Positions 46,734 to 59,110 of a DNA stretch of 64,000 bases are shown one piece after another. The translations under genes were made by a program, and so were the position numbers. Origin of the DNA: Oscillospiraceae bacterium. Lineage in GTDB: Bacteria > Bacillota_A > Clostridia > Oscillospirales > CAG-272. Under the pieces are notes generated by a model. That model saw nothing but the letters and a program-made list of their open reading frames with translations, made no database searches and was not told the origin of the DNA. Every line of letters starts with the position of its first letter. The stretch's first letter is position 1. The DNA lies in the NCBI GenBank assembly GCA_015063335.1, contig SVUH01000006.1, forward strand, positions 1 to 64,000. Direction: 5' to 3'.

Positions 46734-47567
46734 TTACTTGTCGCAAAGAGCCGCACCGATAACGGTTGCGAATTGCGCGTTCTCGGGGATTATAAATTTA
46801 ACTCCGAAGTTCTCCTCAAGTCCCTCAAACACGGTGGCAATGGATTTGAGTGTCGTCAGATTTCCCGTGAGAACAACCGTATTTACGTTAAAGCTACGCG
46901 CGGCGAATACGGAGAGCATAGCGATGGTTTCCGCAACCATGTTGGCAATTCCGAGTGCCACATCGTTCTTGTCCGCCATATCCGAGAGCTTCCCGAAGTT
47001 GGACGCGGTTATATCTCCGTTTATCTGGAAAGACTCGTCCTTGGAAATATCCTTGATGCGAAGATCAACGTTATCCAGATTTCCCATTTCGCACATCTGT
47101 TCGAGGTGCTCGACCGTGTCAACGCCTATCATGCGGCGAGAAAGGCCGAGAAGCGTACCGCCGCCGACTCCCGTACCGCCGAGATATTTGGTCTCGGTAA
47201 GGTCGCCGACCTTTTTGGCGTGAATGAGCGCCGTACCCGTGCCCATGCTTACGATGATCGCCTCGTCAAGTCCCGAAAGATAAAGTCCGCCAAGTCCGAC
47301 GCTTTCAAATTCGGATACCTTACGGCAGTCGAGCCCGTAAATAGGGCGGTCGATAAAGGACGCGCCAACGCCCGTCATAAGAACCTTGTCTATATCCGAA
47401 AGCTCGAGTCCGTTCTGCATGGTGAATTTTCCAAATGCGCCATAGACCGACGTAACGGCGTCAGTCGCGCGAACGAACAACGGCTCGATAAGCTTTTTTT
47501 GATTTTTTTTGAAGCCAACTATCTTGGTGGTGCTTCCTCCAATATCAATTCCGATTACGGTTTTCAT
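46734..47567 (-). CDS. coaW: Type II pantothenate kinase
   Basis: 277 residues. CoaW phosphorylates pantothenate, the first step of coenzyme A synthesis, and unlike type I is not feedback-inhibited by CoA. ASKHA-fold motifs: GIDIGGSTTKIVG at the N-terminus, SMGTGTA in the middle, GGTGVGGGTLLGLS, and VVLTGNL near the C-terminus. ATG 47567 is preceded by GGAGG. It is upstream of the GT-C-like membrane protein; no functional link is evident. Confidence 0.93.
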   Translation of the reverse strand: MKTVIGIDIGGSTTKIVGFKKNQKKLIEPLFVRATDAVTSVYGAFGKFTMQNGLELSDIDKVLMTGVGASFIDRPIYGLDCRKVSEFESVGLGGLYLSGLDEAIIVSMGTGTALIHAKKVGDLTETKYLGGTGVGGGTLLGLSRRMIGVDTVEHLEQMCEMGNLDNVDLRIKDISKDESFQINGDITASNFGKLSDMADKNDVALGIANMVAETIAMLSVFAARSFNVNTVVLTGNLTTLKSIATVFEGLEENFGVKFIIPENAQFATVIGAALCDK

Positions 47568-47617
47568 GATACCTCCGTGTAAAAAACAAAAATCTTTTAC
47601 TAAATTATACCACTATC

Positions 47618-47646
47618 TTGAAAAAAAATCAATATTATGTTATAAT
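47618..47646 (+). promoter_or_regulatory. Promoter of rqcH
   Basis: TTGAAA (47618-47623), 17-nt spacer, TATAAT (47641-47646). Confidence 0.7.
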
Positions 47647-47724
47647 ATTTTGTATTATATGCGGCTTTGCGGCGTTATAAGTGCAAAGTCCGCATTTGAC
47701 CGCTTTGACGGATAGGAGAAGTTT

Positions 47725-49482
47725 ATGGCTTTTGATGCAGGAATGCTGGCGTGTACCCTCTCGGAGATACGCCGTGCCGCTCTTGGCGCAAGAATTGAAA
47801 AGGTATATCAGCCCGAGCGGGATGAAATAGTCCTTCAAATGCGTAGCTTTGAGGGCGGACGCAGACTTTGTATCAACGCGGGCTCAAACAATCCGCGTAT
47901 CGGCTTTACGTCGCTGACTAGAGAAAATCCGCAAAATCCCCCCATGCTCTGCATGCTTTTGCGCAAGTATTTGCAGGGCGCGAAGCTTACGGAGGTGTCG
48001 CAGGCAAACTTTGACCGAGTCGCATATCTCGGCTTTGAAACACGCGACGAAATGGGCTTTGAGTGTAAAAGATATCTTATCGTCGAGCTTATGGGTAAAT
48101 ACTCTAATCTTTTCTTTACCGACGGAGATAAAAAGATAATTACCGCGCTGCGCGCCTCTGATATGTCGCTCGACAGTGTGCGCCCCATGATACCCGGCAT
48201 GACCTATACATTGCCTCCCGCGCAGGATAAGCATAACCCCTTGACGGTGTCAAATGAGGAGCTTTTCGAAATTTTTAAGGGATTTCCCCAGGACCGCCCC
48301 TGCGATAAGGCTTTCGTTGCCGCCTTTTCGGGAATAGCGCCAGTCGTTGCGCGCGAGATGGTTTACCGCGCAACGGGGCACACGGACACACCCGTAAAAT
48401 ATTGCTTTTTTGAGGATATTGAGAGGGAATTTTTCAGCGTGGCCGAGCGCATAAAAAACGAGGATTATGCCCCTTGCGTTGTTCTTGAGGGCGATAAGCC
48501 CGTTGAGTATTCGTTCTTGCCGCTTACGCAGTATTCGGGCTGTGAGGTACGAAATATAGAGAGCGCGGGCGAGGCGCTCGACGCGTATTTCGGCACGCGC
48601 GATAACATTCAGCGTATACATCAGCGCGCCTCTGATATTTTAAGGCTTCTTACCAATGCCGAGTCGCGAATAAAAAAGAAGCTTGAGCTTCAGCGCGCAG
48701 AGCTTCTGGAGTGTAAAAAGGGAAGTGAATACAAAAAGTACGGCGACCTTATTACTGCCAACATCTGGCGGCTCTCAAGAAAAGAGGATTTTGCCGACTT
48801 TGAGGACTACGAGGCGATGGACGAGGACGGAAACGTGCCGATCGTTCGAGTAGAGCTTGACAGACGGCTCTCACCCGCCGCGAACGCGCAGAGATACTAT
48901 AAGAGATACAACAAATCCAAAACGGCTAAAATCGAGCTTACCAAGCAGATAGCGCTTGGAGAGGCGGAGCTTGAGTACGTTTATACGGTGTTTGAGGCGC
49001 TTACGCGAGCCGAAACGCCCACCGACCTCTCGGAGATACGCGACGAGCTTTACCGCGCAGGGTACGCCTCTAAAATGAAATCGTACTCGGTGCATAAATC
49101 TCACGCGCCTGTCGTGATGCAGTTTGAAACACCCGACGGAATGCGGGTGCTTTGCGGCAAGAACAATCTGCAGAACGAGTATATAACGCATAAGCTTGCG
49201 GAGAAGCACGATTATTGGTTTCATGCAAAGTCCTCGCCGGGTAGCCACGTCGTGCTCGTCACCGAGGGCAGAGAGCCGACGGACGGCGATTTCACCATCG
49301 CCGCAGAGATCGCGGCGTATTATTCTAAGGCAGAGGGGGGCAATATCGCCGTTGACTATACCTTGGCAAAGAACGTGAAAAAGCCGTCAGGTGCAAAGCC
49401 CGGCTTTGTGATCTACCATACCAACTGGACCGCGTACGTCACCCCGAACGCCGACAAGATCGCCGCAATGCGCAAAAAATGA
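47725..49482 (+). CDS. rqcH: Ribosome quality control protein RqcH (NFACT/FbpA family)
   Basis: 585 residues. RqcH binds stalled 50S subunits carrying peptidyl-tRNA and adds C-terminal Ala tails that mark the chain for ClpXP. NFACT-N (about 1-240; includes the conserved Asp-Arg in NFDRVAYLGFE), a helix-hairpin-helix and coiled-coil middle, and NFACT-R at the C-terminus (HDYWFHAKSSPGSHVVL). In older annotation this is called fibronectin-binding protein A. SD AGGAG precedes the ATG. It ends at a bidirectional terminator. Confidence 0.95.
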   Translation: MAFDAGMLACTLSEIRRAALGARIEKVYQPERDEIVLQMRSFEGGRRLCINAGSNNPRIGFTSLTRENPQNPPMLCMLLRKYLQGAKLTEVSQANFDRVAYLGFETRDEMGFECKRYLIVELMGKYSNLFFTDGDKKIITALRASDMSLDSVRPMIPGMTYTLPPAQDKHNPLTVSNEELFEIFKGFPQDRPCDKAFVAAFSGIAPVVAREMVYRATGHTDTPVKYCFFEDIEREFFSVAERIKNEDYAPCVVLEGDKPVEYSFLPLTQYSGCEVRNIESAGEALDAYFGTRDNIQRIHQRASDILRLLTNAESRIKKKLELQRAELLECKKGSEYKKYGDLITANIWRLSRKEDFADFEDYEAMDEDGNVPIVRVELDRRLSPAANAQRYYKRYNKSKTAKIELTKQIALGEAELEYVYTVFEALTRAETPTDLSEIRDELYRAGYASKMKSYSVHKSHAPVVMQFETPDGMRVLCGKNNLQNEYITHKLAEKHDYWFHAKSSPGSHVVLVTEGREPTDGDFTIAAEIAAYYSKAEGGNIAVDYTLAKNVKKPSGAKPGFVIYHTNWTAYVTPNADKIAAMRKK

Positions 49483-49520
49483 CCTTTTAAAAGGGTACAC
49501 TTAAATTTATATATAGAAAA

Positions 49521-49560
49521 AGGAGCTATCTCAATGATTTGAGATAGCTCCTCGGTTTTT
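49521..49560. terminator. Bidirectional terminator
   Basis: AGGAGCTATCTCA/TGAGATAGCTCCT stem, A-run before and TTTTT after. Confidence 0.9.
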
Positions 49561-49565
49561 ATATT

Positions 49566-53123
<3,558 letters not shown>

Positions 53124-53154
53124 TTTCTTCTCCTTAAAAAGTTTGTCTTTTCGG

Positions 53155-53192
53155 TGAAAATAAAAAGGTGCGCCAACCAGAGTCGACGCACC
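53155..53192 (-). terminator. Intrinsic terminator in the 5' leader of the LRR gene
   Basis: Minus strand GGTGCG ... CGCACC followed by TTTTTATTTT, placed between the promoter at 53412-53384 and the start codon at 53123. It would stop transcription before the coding region unless antitermination occurs. Confidence 0.7.
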
Positions 53193-53216
53193 GAAAAACG
53201 CAAACTCCGATTGTCG

Positions 53217-53376
53217 CTACACAATTCTCAACAAAACAAGGAAAGCCTTTTTCGTATACACTGAGAGGAATTTGCATTTTTACCAAATTCAAAAATAGTA
53301 TACACGAAAAAGGGTATAGTATCCCCTTACAAAAAGAGACAGCTTCCCCATGGTTTTGTGATATTGAATTGTGTAG
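53217..53376 (-). ncRNA. Long structured leader RNA
   Basis: On the minus strand three nested stems form one extended hairpin: CTACACAATTC/GAATTGTGTAG (53376-53366 with 53227-53217), a 17-bp CCTTTTTCGTGTATACT arm pairing with G-U wobble (53313-53297 with 53262-53246), and GAATTTG/CAAATTC (53290-53284 with 53274-53268). With its own promoter and the following terminator it could be a small RNA or an attenuator. No known class was recognised. Confidence 0.5.
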
Positions 53377-53383
53377 CAAATGT

Positions 53384-53412
53384 ATTATACCACGTTTTTC
53401 TTTGTTTGTAAA
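53384..53412 (-). promoter_or_regulatory. Promoter of the leader RNA and LRR gene
   Basis: Minus strand TTTACA (53412-53407), 17-nt spacer, TATAAT (53389-53384). Confidence 0.75.
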
Positions 53413-53526
53413 CCCCAAAGTGTAAAAAGATAGTATTCAAATTCAAAAACTAAATACATATTAAAGAATTTAAATGCCAATAATATACATATAATTAACT
53501 ATGAAATATGAAAGGAATATACGTAT

Positions 53527-54837
53527 ATGAACAAGCCACAGATATTGCGCTGCTCTGCGCGTGAAATACTTGACTCGCGCGGAAATCCAACGGTGGAGGC
53601 ATCCGTCTTTTTAGTTGACGGGACGGTAGGAATGGCGAGCGTGCCGTCGGGCGCGTCCACGGGCATTTACGAGGCGCACGAGAAGCGCGATAAGAACCCC
53701 GCAAGATACGGAGGAAAGGGAGTTGAGGACGCCGTTTGCTCCGTTTGCAGACGTATCTCTCCCGCGATAAGCGGAATAAACGCGACGGAGCAGGCAGAGC
53801 TTGACAGAATTTTGCTTCAGATCGACGGCACGCCCGAGAAATCCTTTCTCGGGGCGAACGCGATGCTCGCGGTGTCTCTTGCAAACGCTCGCGCCGCCGC
53901 GAATTGGTATCACCAGCCGCTTTACCGCTACCTCGGCGGACTTGACGCGCACAAGCTCCCCGTACCCATGATGAACATTCTCAACGGCGGCGCGCATGCG
54001 TCAAACAACGTGGAAATTCAGGAATTCATGATAGTTCCCGTAGGGTTTAACCGCTTTTCGGAGGCTCTGCGCGCGGGAAGCGAGATCTACCACGCGCTTG
54101 GTGCGCTCCTTAAGGAGCGCGGACTTTCCACGGGAGTTGGCGACGAGGGCGGCTTTGCGCCCACGCTCGGCAGCGACGAAGAGGCAATTGACCTCATTAT
54201 GGTGGCTATCGAAAAGTCGGGGTATTCGCACGAACAGATAAGAATTGCGCTTGATGCTGCCGCGTCGGAGTGGTTTGACGAGTCGGCGGGCGCTTACACG
54301 CTCCCCAAGACGGGCAAGTCGATGAGCGCTGACGAGCTTTGCGAGTATTGGCACTCACTTTGCGAGCGCTACCCCATAATTATGTCTATCGAGGACGCGC
54401 TCGATCAGCGCGATACCGAGGGCTGGAAGAAAATAAGCGCCGACCTTGGCAAAAAAATAATGCTTGTGGGTGACGACCTGTTCGTGACGAACGCAAAGCG
54501 CCTCTCCGACGGAATTTCCGCGGGTATTGCAAATTCTATTCTCATAAAGCCCAATCAGGTGGGAACGCTTACGGAAACCATGGAGACCGTCCATGCAGCC
54601 TCTGCCGCGTCTTACAGATATATCCTTTCACATCGCTCGGGCGACACGGAGGACACTACGATCGCCGATATTGCGGTCGCGCTCGGCGCGCATTTTATAA
54701 AGACGGGCGCGCCCTGCCGCAGTGAGCGCGTTGCCAAATACAACAGACTGCTTCGCATAGAGTCCTCGCTCAATTCGTCCGCGCGCTATGGCTTTGACGG
54801 TATGCCAACAGCCGACGGCTTTTCGGTTTTGTTTTGA
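53527..54837 (+). CDS. eno: Enolase
   Basis: 436 residues, usual length. Converts 2-phosphoglycerate to phosphoenolpyruvate in glycolysis. Motifs: [15 protein letters not shown] at the N-terminus, SGASTG, the active-site Glu in GDEGGFAP, metal ligands in IMSIEDAL and VGDDLFVTN, catalytic Lys in [14 protein letters not shown], and [10 protein letters not shown] where SGET is more usual. Some positions differ from the commonest eno type (DQRD for DENDW), so this may be a divergent or second enolase. SD AAAGG lies before the ATG. It is monocistronic. Confidence 0.95.
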   Translation: MNKPQILRCSAREILDSRGNPTVEASVFLVDGTVGMASVPSGASTGIYEAHEKRDKNPARYGGKGVEDAVCSVCRRISPAISGINATEQAELDRILLQIDGTPEKSFLGANAMLAVSLANARAAANWYHQPLYRYLGGLDAHKLPVPMMNILNGGAHASNNVEIQEFMIVPVGFNRFSEALRAGSEIYHALGALLKERGLSTGVGDEGGFAPTLGSDEEAIDLIMVAIEKSGYSHEQIRIALDAAASEWFDESAGAYTLPKTGKSMSADELCEYWHSLCERYPIIMSIEDALDQRDTEGWKKISADLGKKIMLVGDDLFVTNAKRLSDGISAGIANSILIKPNQVGTLTETMETVHAASAASYRYILSHRSGDTEDTTIADIAVALGAHFIKTGAPCRSERVAKYNRLLRIESSLNSSARYGFDGMPTADGFSVLF

Positions 54838-54855
54838 CGTATTATAACAATAAAA

Positions 54856-54900
54856 AATATGGGTTACACCTTTAAAAGGCGTAACCCATATTTTATTTTT
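54856..54900. terminator. Bidirectional terminator after eno
   Basis: AATATGGGTTAC ... GTAACCCATATT with A-run before and T-run after. Confidence 0.9.
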
Positions 54901-55804
54901 TATTCATTAAAATCTCAAACAGCATTCTGTGTTTTTTAGCAACCGCATGAAGAATAATGCCGCAGGAATAAAGCAGAGCGGCGATTATGTAGCAAGCGAC
55001 GCAAACGAACAGGGTTGGGAAGCGCTCGACCGTACCGAATCTGAAATAATCGACGAGCACTGGAATGATAAATCCCGTTCCGAGAAGCGTGAGCGCCGTT
55101 GCGATGATTGAGAAAAACTTAAGCGGCTTGTACTCCGAGAAAAGGCGGAATATAGTCATAAGGACCTTAACGCCGTCCGAAACGGTGTTAAGCTTTGACA
55201 CACTGCCCTCGGGGCGGTCGCGGTATTCCACGGGGATCTCCTCAAGAAGAAAATTCTTATCAAGCGCGTGGATAGTCATTTCCGTTTCGATCTCAAAGCC
55301 CTTTGAGAGGACGGGGAAATTCTTAACGAATTGCTTGCTAAATGCGCGGTAGCCCGTCATTATGTCCTTTACGTTGCTCCTAAATATTTTGTTTATGAGA
55401 AAACGCACCGTGCGGTTTCCAACGTTGTGGAAAGGACGCTTATTTTCCTTGAAATAGGTAGATGAAAGGCGGTCGCCTATGACCATGTCAACGCCCTTGT
55501 TGATAACAAGATCGCACATCTCTCTTGCATGCTGTGCGGGATAGGTGTCGTCGCCGTCTATCATTAAGTAGCAATCTGCGTCAATATTTCTGAACATACT
55601 GCGAATAACGTTGCCCTTGCCCTGGCGGTATTCATAGCAGACCGTAGCGCCCGCCTCGGCGGCTATCTTGTCCGTGCCGTCGGTCGAATTGTTGTCGTAA
55701 ACGTAGACGACAGCCTCAGGCAGAGCCTCTCGAAAGTCCGCAACGACCTTTGCAATCGTCTGACCTTCATTATAGCAGGGAATCAATACTGCGATTTTAG
55801 CCAT
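54893..55804 (-). CDS. Family 2 glycosyltransferase (polyprenyl-phosphate type)
   Basis: 303 residues. GT2 domain from MAKIAVLIPCYNEGQTI, with the metal-binding DxD in MIDGDDTYPA (about residue 80) and YRDRPEGSVSKLNT near 220, as in dolichyl-phosphate mannose synthase and GtrB. Two C-terminal hydrophobic segments (about 232-252 and 266-290) anchor it. These enzymes load a sugar on undecaprenyl phosphate for transfer outside the membrane. The SD AAAGGAG precedes ATG 55804. It may supply the wall glycosylation machinery; a GT-C-like protein is encoded at 44357 but not linked. Confidence 0.88.
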   Translation of the reverse strand: MAKIAVLIPCYNEGQTIAKVVADFREALPEAVVYVYDNNSTDGTDKIAAEAGATVCYEYRQGKGNVIRSMFRNIDADCYLMIDGDDTYPAQHAREMCDLVINKGVDMVIGDRLSSTYFKENKRPFHNVGNRTVRFLINKIFRSNVKDIMTGYRAFSKQFVKNFPVLSKGFEIETEMTIHALDKNFLLEEIPVEYRDRPEGSVSKLNTVSDGVKVLMTIFRLFSEYKPLKFFSIIATALTLLGTGFIIPVLVDYFRFGTVERFPTLFVCVACYIIAALLYSCGIILHAVAKKHRMLFEILMNKK

Positions 55805-55854
55805 GCTTTTCTCCTTTTTAACAATAGATGTGCCGCGTTGCGGCGGCTGACGGA

Positions 55855-56736
55855 TTATTGCGCCGAGCCCTTTCCCTTGATGAGGTTGTATATTCCGTCG
55901 GAGAGAGCGCAGAAATCCTCAACAGTGAGGCGCTCACCGCGAACGTCGGGCGAATGCCCGCACGAAACGATTATATCCGTAAGCTCTTCTTTTGAAAGCT
56001 CACCGAACGCAGCAGAAAGAGCATTTGGCAGTGTCTTTCTGCGTTGCTCAAAAGCGCCCTTGACAGCGCGGAAGAACAGCGCCTCGTCGAGTGGTCGGTA
56101 GGGGCGCTCCTTGTGCAAGTCAATGCGAATAACGGACGACTCAACCTTAGGAGATGGTACGAAATTGTGCGCTCCGACTCGGAAAAGGCGGCGAGGCGTG
56201 CCGTAATAGTTGAGCACGGACGTTATAGCTCCGCAATTTTTGCCGCCGGGTAAAGCGCAGAGTCTGTCCGCAACCTCAGACTGTATCATAACGGTTATAG
56301 ATTCAAAGGGCAGATGCGACTCAAGAAGCTTCATGAGAATGGGGGTGGTTATGTAGTAGGGAAGATTAGCGCAAACGCTGACCTTGCCGCGCGCAAAGGC
56401 AGGTGCTAAAAGCTCCGCAAGATCGACCTTCATAACGTCCTCGTTAACTACGGTTACGTTGCTGAATTCCCCGAGAGTGTATTTGAGAACGGGAATAAGA
56501 CCGTTGTCTATCTCAACGGCAATTACGCGCTTGTATCTTACTGCAAGCTCGCGCGTCAGCGAGCCGACACCGGGTCCTATTTCAAGTATCGTACTTTCGG
56601 AGTCGTCACAGCAACTGTCCGCAATATCCTCGACTACACAAACGTTGGTAAGAAAGTTTTGACCAAATTCCTTTCGGAAGTTCAGCGAAAACATCGCCAT
56701 AAGCTGCTTAATTGTTTTCTGGTCGCAAAGATTCAT
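55855..56736 (-). CDS. rsmA: 16S rRNA dimethyladenosine transferase
   Basis: 293 residues. RsmA (KsgA) dimethylates A1518 and A1519 at the end of 16S rRNA helix 45. Motifs: FRKEFGQNFLTN, the SAM site LEIGPGVGSLT, AVEID, and the catalytic NLPYYITTP. C-terminal domain with SPKVESSVIRI is intact. Start ATG 56736 is preferred to the in-frame GTG at 56745 because G-rich sequence lies at SD distance. It follows the same direction as the GT2 gene with a ~50-nt gap. Confidence 0.95.
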   Translation of the reverse strand: MNLCDQKTIKQLMAMFSLNFRKEFGQNFLTNVCVVEDIADSCCDDSESTILEIGPGVGSLTRELAVRYKRVIAVEIDNGLIPVLKYTLGEFSNVTVVNEDVMKVDLAELLAPAFARGKVSVCANLPYYITTPILMKLLESHLPFESITVMIQSEVADRLCALPGGKNCGAITSVLNYYGTPRRLFRVGAHNFVPSPKVESSVIRIDLHKERPYRPLDEALFFRAVKGAFEQRRKTLPNALSAAFGELSKEELTDIIVSCGHSPDVRGERLTVEDFCALSDGIYNLIKGKGSAQ

Positions 56737-56873
56737 AAAAAACACCCCACAATTTACTTAATATATTCTAACACAACTGTACCTAAAAATCAACCGAAAA
56801 TCAGCAAAAAAATGAGAGAGGGGAGCAAAAAGAGGAGAAAAGAATAAAAATGCTATTTTTTCAAAAAAATATC

Positions 56874-56902
56874 TTGACAAAAAAGAGGTTTTCGATTATA
56901 AT
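56874..56902 (+). promoter_or_regulatory. Promoter of tRNA-Thr
   Basis: TTGACA (56874-56879), 17-nt spacer, TATAAT (56897-56902), ten bases before the tRNA 5' end. Confidence 0.85.
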
Positions 56903-56912
56903 ATTTATGTTT

Positions 56913-56988
56913 GCTGGTGTAGCACAGTCGGTAGTGCAGCTGATTCGTAATCAGCAGGTCGTGTGTTCGAGTCACATCACCAGCTCCA
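56913..56988 (+). tRNA. tRNA-Thr(CGU)
   Basis: A full cloverleaf can be drawn: acceptor GCTGGTG/CACCAGC, D-arm, anticodon stem GCTGA/TCAGC around the loop TTCGTAA with anticodon CGU (56946-56948), T-arm GTGTG TTCGAGT CACAT, discriminator T and an encoded CCA. It reads ACG threonine codons. Confidence 0.96.
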
Positions 56989-56990
56989 TA

Positions 56991-57026
56991 AAAAATCCTG
57001 ACGCAATCGCGTCAGGATTTTTTATT
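56991..57026. terminator. Bidirectional terminator after tRNA-Thr
   Basis: AATCCTGACGC/GCGTCAGGATT with TTTTTT; the A-run side serves the ImmA gene coming from the right. Confidence 0.9.
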
Positions 57027-57575
57027 TTCCGAAAACTTCTCGAAAAGCTCGCGCTCAAGAGGGCTTTTTAGAAAGCAATTGCGCTTTACGAGCGTTTTCA
57101 TTCTCTCCGCGCGTTTTGCGGCAACGTCCATATCAACGCGGCAGGAGCGCGCTATGTCCTCGGGGGAATAGAGCTCGTATTTCCAAAGCACGCACGCGGG
57201 GCAGAGAAGCCTTACGGCAAATCGGTCTGCCTGTATCTCGGACTTTGGGTTTTTCATTATTTGTTGCGTATGACTGTATTTTATGTGCTTTAACTCGTGA
57301 CCGAGAAAAATGTGTCCAAGCTCGTGCGCTATTGTAAAACGTGAGATATCCGTCGGATTGCGGTCGTCATATATGATGTGCCATCTTTTGCCGTCATAAT
57401 ATGAGCGCCCACTCTCTCCCTCAAAGAGAATATTAACGCTGCTGTTCTTGATTACGTGAAAGCCCGCGCTGCGCGCGATCTTTAAAACGTCGATAGGCAG
57501 AGAGGTTATGCCGTAATCAATAAGGCATTGCCAGGAGCTGTTTCGTATGTTTTGATATATTCCGTAGCCTTGCAT
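57012..57575 (-). CDS. ImmA/IrrE-family metallopeptidase
   Basis: 187 residues. Zinc peptidase with HELGH (in FTIAHELGHIFLGHELKH) and a downstream acidic ligand region (EIQADRFAVRLLCP). ImmA-type proteases cleave a partner XRE repressor to trigger gene expression under stress, as in ICEBs1. The partner is the XRE gene ending 12 nt upstream. No good SD stands before ATG 57575, so coupling to the upstream gene is likely. Its last 15 nt overlap the tRNA terminator. Confidence 0.88.
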   Translation of the reverse strand: MQGYGIYQNIRNSSWQCLIDYGITSLPIDVLKIARSAGFHVIKNSSVNILFEGESGRSYYDGKRWHIIYDDRNPTDISRFTIAHELGHIFLGHELKHIKYSHTQQIMKNPKSEIQADRFAVRLLCPACVLWKYELYSPEDIARSCRVDMDVAAKRAERMKTLVKRNCFLKSPLERELFEKFSENKKS

Positions 57576-57587
57576 GATTTTTGTGGA

Positions 57588-58064
57588 TTACAAAAGTGTT
57601 TCGTCTGTTTCGGGTGCGTTTTTAAGCTTTGCAAGCTCGTCCTTGCTTATGCGGCGAATTACGTCGGGGTGTCTGTCCTCGGAGTGTGCCGCTACGTATA
57701 CGTAGCTTCTTCCGCCCTCCTCGATGCCGAGCAGGCGCTCGACTGCCGTCTGAAGCTCAGGCTGTGCGCGGTAGGCGTTTATCACGTTCCACTCACGCTC
57801 CGTAAAGGTGTTTTTAATAAGAGAACTTGCTCTTGTATCATGCTCCTTTTTCGCATCTGTCACAGTTCCGAGAATATAATCGACGGAAACGCCGAAAAAC
57901 TCGGCAATTTTGGGAAGATGCTTGTTATAGGACTTTATTCTGCCCGATTTCCAATCTGTAAAGGCATTTTGGGTTATGCCGAGATAGTCCGTTAAATTCT
58001 TTTGAGTTTTTTTCTGCTCCTTTAACAGCTTAACGATATTTTCGATCACAGTATTCTGTTCCAT
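57588..58064 (-). CDS. XRE-family repressor (ImmR-like)
   Basis: 158 residues. N-terminal HTH of Cro/C1 type (KNLTDYLGITQNAFTDWKSG, about 22-41), followed by FFGVSVDYILG, which is the usual end of this DNA-binding domain. The C-terminal half is helical and hydrophilic and probably the dimerisation or cleavage region. SD AAGAGGAG precedes the ATG. Paired with ImmA, it likely represses its own promoter and the divergent one at 58171, where matching CAAAATGAGT sites are found. Confidence 0.9.
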   Translation of the reverse strand: MEQNTVIENIVKLLKEQKKTQKNLTDYLGITQNAFTDWKSGRIKSYNKHLPKIAEFFGVSVDYILGTVTDAKKEHDTRASSLIKNTFTEREWNVINAYRAQPELQTAVERLLGIEEGGRSYVYVAAHSEDRHPDVIRRISKDELAKLKNAPETDETLL

Positions 58065-58082
58065 AAGCGTTTTCTCCTCTTA

Positions 58083-58104
58083 AAAAATACTCATTTTGTG
58101 TATT
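58083..58104 (-). promoter_or_regulatory. Operator copy near the XRE promoter
   Basis: On the minus strand ACACAAAATGAGTATT lies between the XRE promoter region and its SD. It shares CAAAATGAGT with the box at 58180-58190. Confidence 0.5.
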
Positions 58105-58170
58105 TTAGACATAATTCTTGACCAATTTTGTATAGAATACAACAAATTTCCAAAATTGCAAAAAACCTCT

Positions 58171-58199
58171 TGACACTACTCAAAATGAGTGTTATAATA
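58171..58199 (+). promoter_or_regulatory. Promoter with operator in the spacer
   Basis: TTGACA (58171-58176), 17-nt spacer, TATAAT (58194-58199). The spacer contains the dyad CTCAAAATGAG (58180-58190), so a bound repressor would block RNA polymerase. It reads toward the DUF6514 gene at 58361, with a ~150-nt leader. The 58200-58360 interval is AT-rich with no other gene seen. Confidence 0.75.
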
Positions 58200-58360
58200 T
58201 ACATGCTGGCGAAGTATAAGAAATTTTGGCAATTTAAAAGTATATACAAATTTCATTATATCATATTTTGCTTATAAAGTCAAGAAATCATTACAAATTA
58301 GCTAATATAGAGTGAAACATAAAAGTTACCCTATAGATGTGAGTTTGTTGGAGAACTTTT

Positions 58361-58603
58361 ATGTTTAGACAATTTAAGAACGGAAAATGCCACTATTTGG
58401 TCATGAGTCAGGTGTTGAAAAATGATGATGGTGACGAATATACCGCGTATGGAATCACAGTTATGAGTGGAGATTCGATGATAGCATCAATAGCGGACGT
58501 CACTACGAATTATGAGGATATTCTTCGGCTTTGCAGGTCGTGTACGGAAAACGAACTTGATCCCATTCATATATACGACGTCATTGAGGATTTCCTTTCG
58601 TAA
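58361..58603 (+). CDS. DUF6514-family small protein
   Basis: 80 residues, acidic. The segment TNYEDILRLCRSCTENELDP near the C-terminus is the conserved core that I associate with DUF6514, a clostridial family of unknown function. The N-terminal part is a short beta-rich stretch (HYLVMSQ ... YTAYGITVMS). ATG 58361 has GGAG about 8 nt upstream. It stands under the operator-bearing promoter facing the XRE/ImmA pair, so it is probably induced when ImmA cleaves the repressor. Confidence 0.75.
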   Translation: MFRQFKNGKCHYLVMSQVLKNDDGDEYTAYGITVMSGDSMIASIADVTTNYEDILRLCRSCTENELDPIHIYDVIEDFLS

Positions 58604-58614
58604 ATATCCCTAAA

Positions 58615-58665
58615 AGAAAAAATCCATTTTTACTATCGAAAAACGGTAGCAAAAATGGATTTTTC
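58615..58665. terminator. Bidirectional terminator
   Basis: A long stem AAAAATCCATTTTT.. /..AAAAATGGATTTTT with inner CTATCG/CGGTAG, ending in T. Confidence 0.9.
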
Positions 58666-58684
58666 GCGTAAATTCTTACGTCTA

Positions 58685-59101
58685 TTAATTTATAAAAAGT
58701 AGAGCAAGTAGGATCAAGGCAAGTTCCGGATCCTTTCCGCTTTGGAATATTATCAAAGCAAGCGCGATGAGCAGTATCTCCTCGCTTCCAAGCGCGCCGA
58801 GGGGAGAAAAAAGGGACTTCTCTGTGCCCTCTGCCCGAGGAGGATCTGCGTGCTCCTTTGCTTCTGCTGCTTTGGGGCAATTCTCGCACCGCTCGCTCTG
58901 TCCGCCGCCGAGGGAGGGGGCAAAAGCTTCCTTTTGGCGCTCGCGCGCATCGTCGGGCGAGGGGCGCATGGGCGCTTCGTCCTCTCTGAATTGCTGACGG
59001 CGAGTGAGGTCCTGCGCCTGCGTCGGAGTATTATCCCTGAATGCGCTGCCGCCGTAATTCGTTGGCACTCTGAAATCTCTTGATGACGGTCTTGAATACA
59101 T
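58685..59101 (-). CDS. Hypothetical protein with C-terminal membrane segment
   Basis: 138 residues. A long disordered, charged N-terminal part (Arg, Gln, Asp, Pro-rich) contains a CENC motif near residue 72, followed by a hydrophobic C-terminal hairpin (EEILLIALALIIFQSG ... ELALILLALLFIN) with a Lys-Asp-Pro-Glu turn. SD AGGAGG 5 nt before the ATG. It is the last gene of a three-gene operon whose members I know only as uncharacterised clostridial proteins. The C-terminal hairpin suggests a membrane-associated scaffold. Confidence 0.65.
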   Translation of the reverse strand: MYSRPSSRDFRVPTNYGGSAFRDNTPTQAQDLTRRQQFREDEAPMRPSPDDARERQKEAFAPSLGGGQSERCENCPKAAEAKEHADPPRAEGTEKSLFSPLGALGSEEILLIALALIIFQSGKDPELALILLALLFIN

Positions 59102-59110
59102 TTTTACCTC

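Noticed and set aside
57012..58064. XRE/ImmA pair as the edge of a prophage or ICE beside tRNA-Thr
   Set aside because: The tRNA is complete, no integrase, direct repeat or phage gene is nearby, and flanking genes are housekeeping; a resident regulatory pair is more likely.
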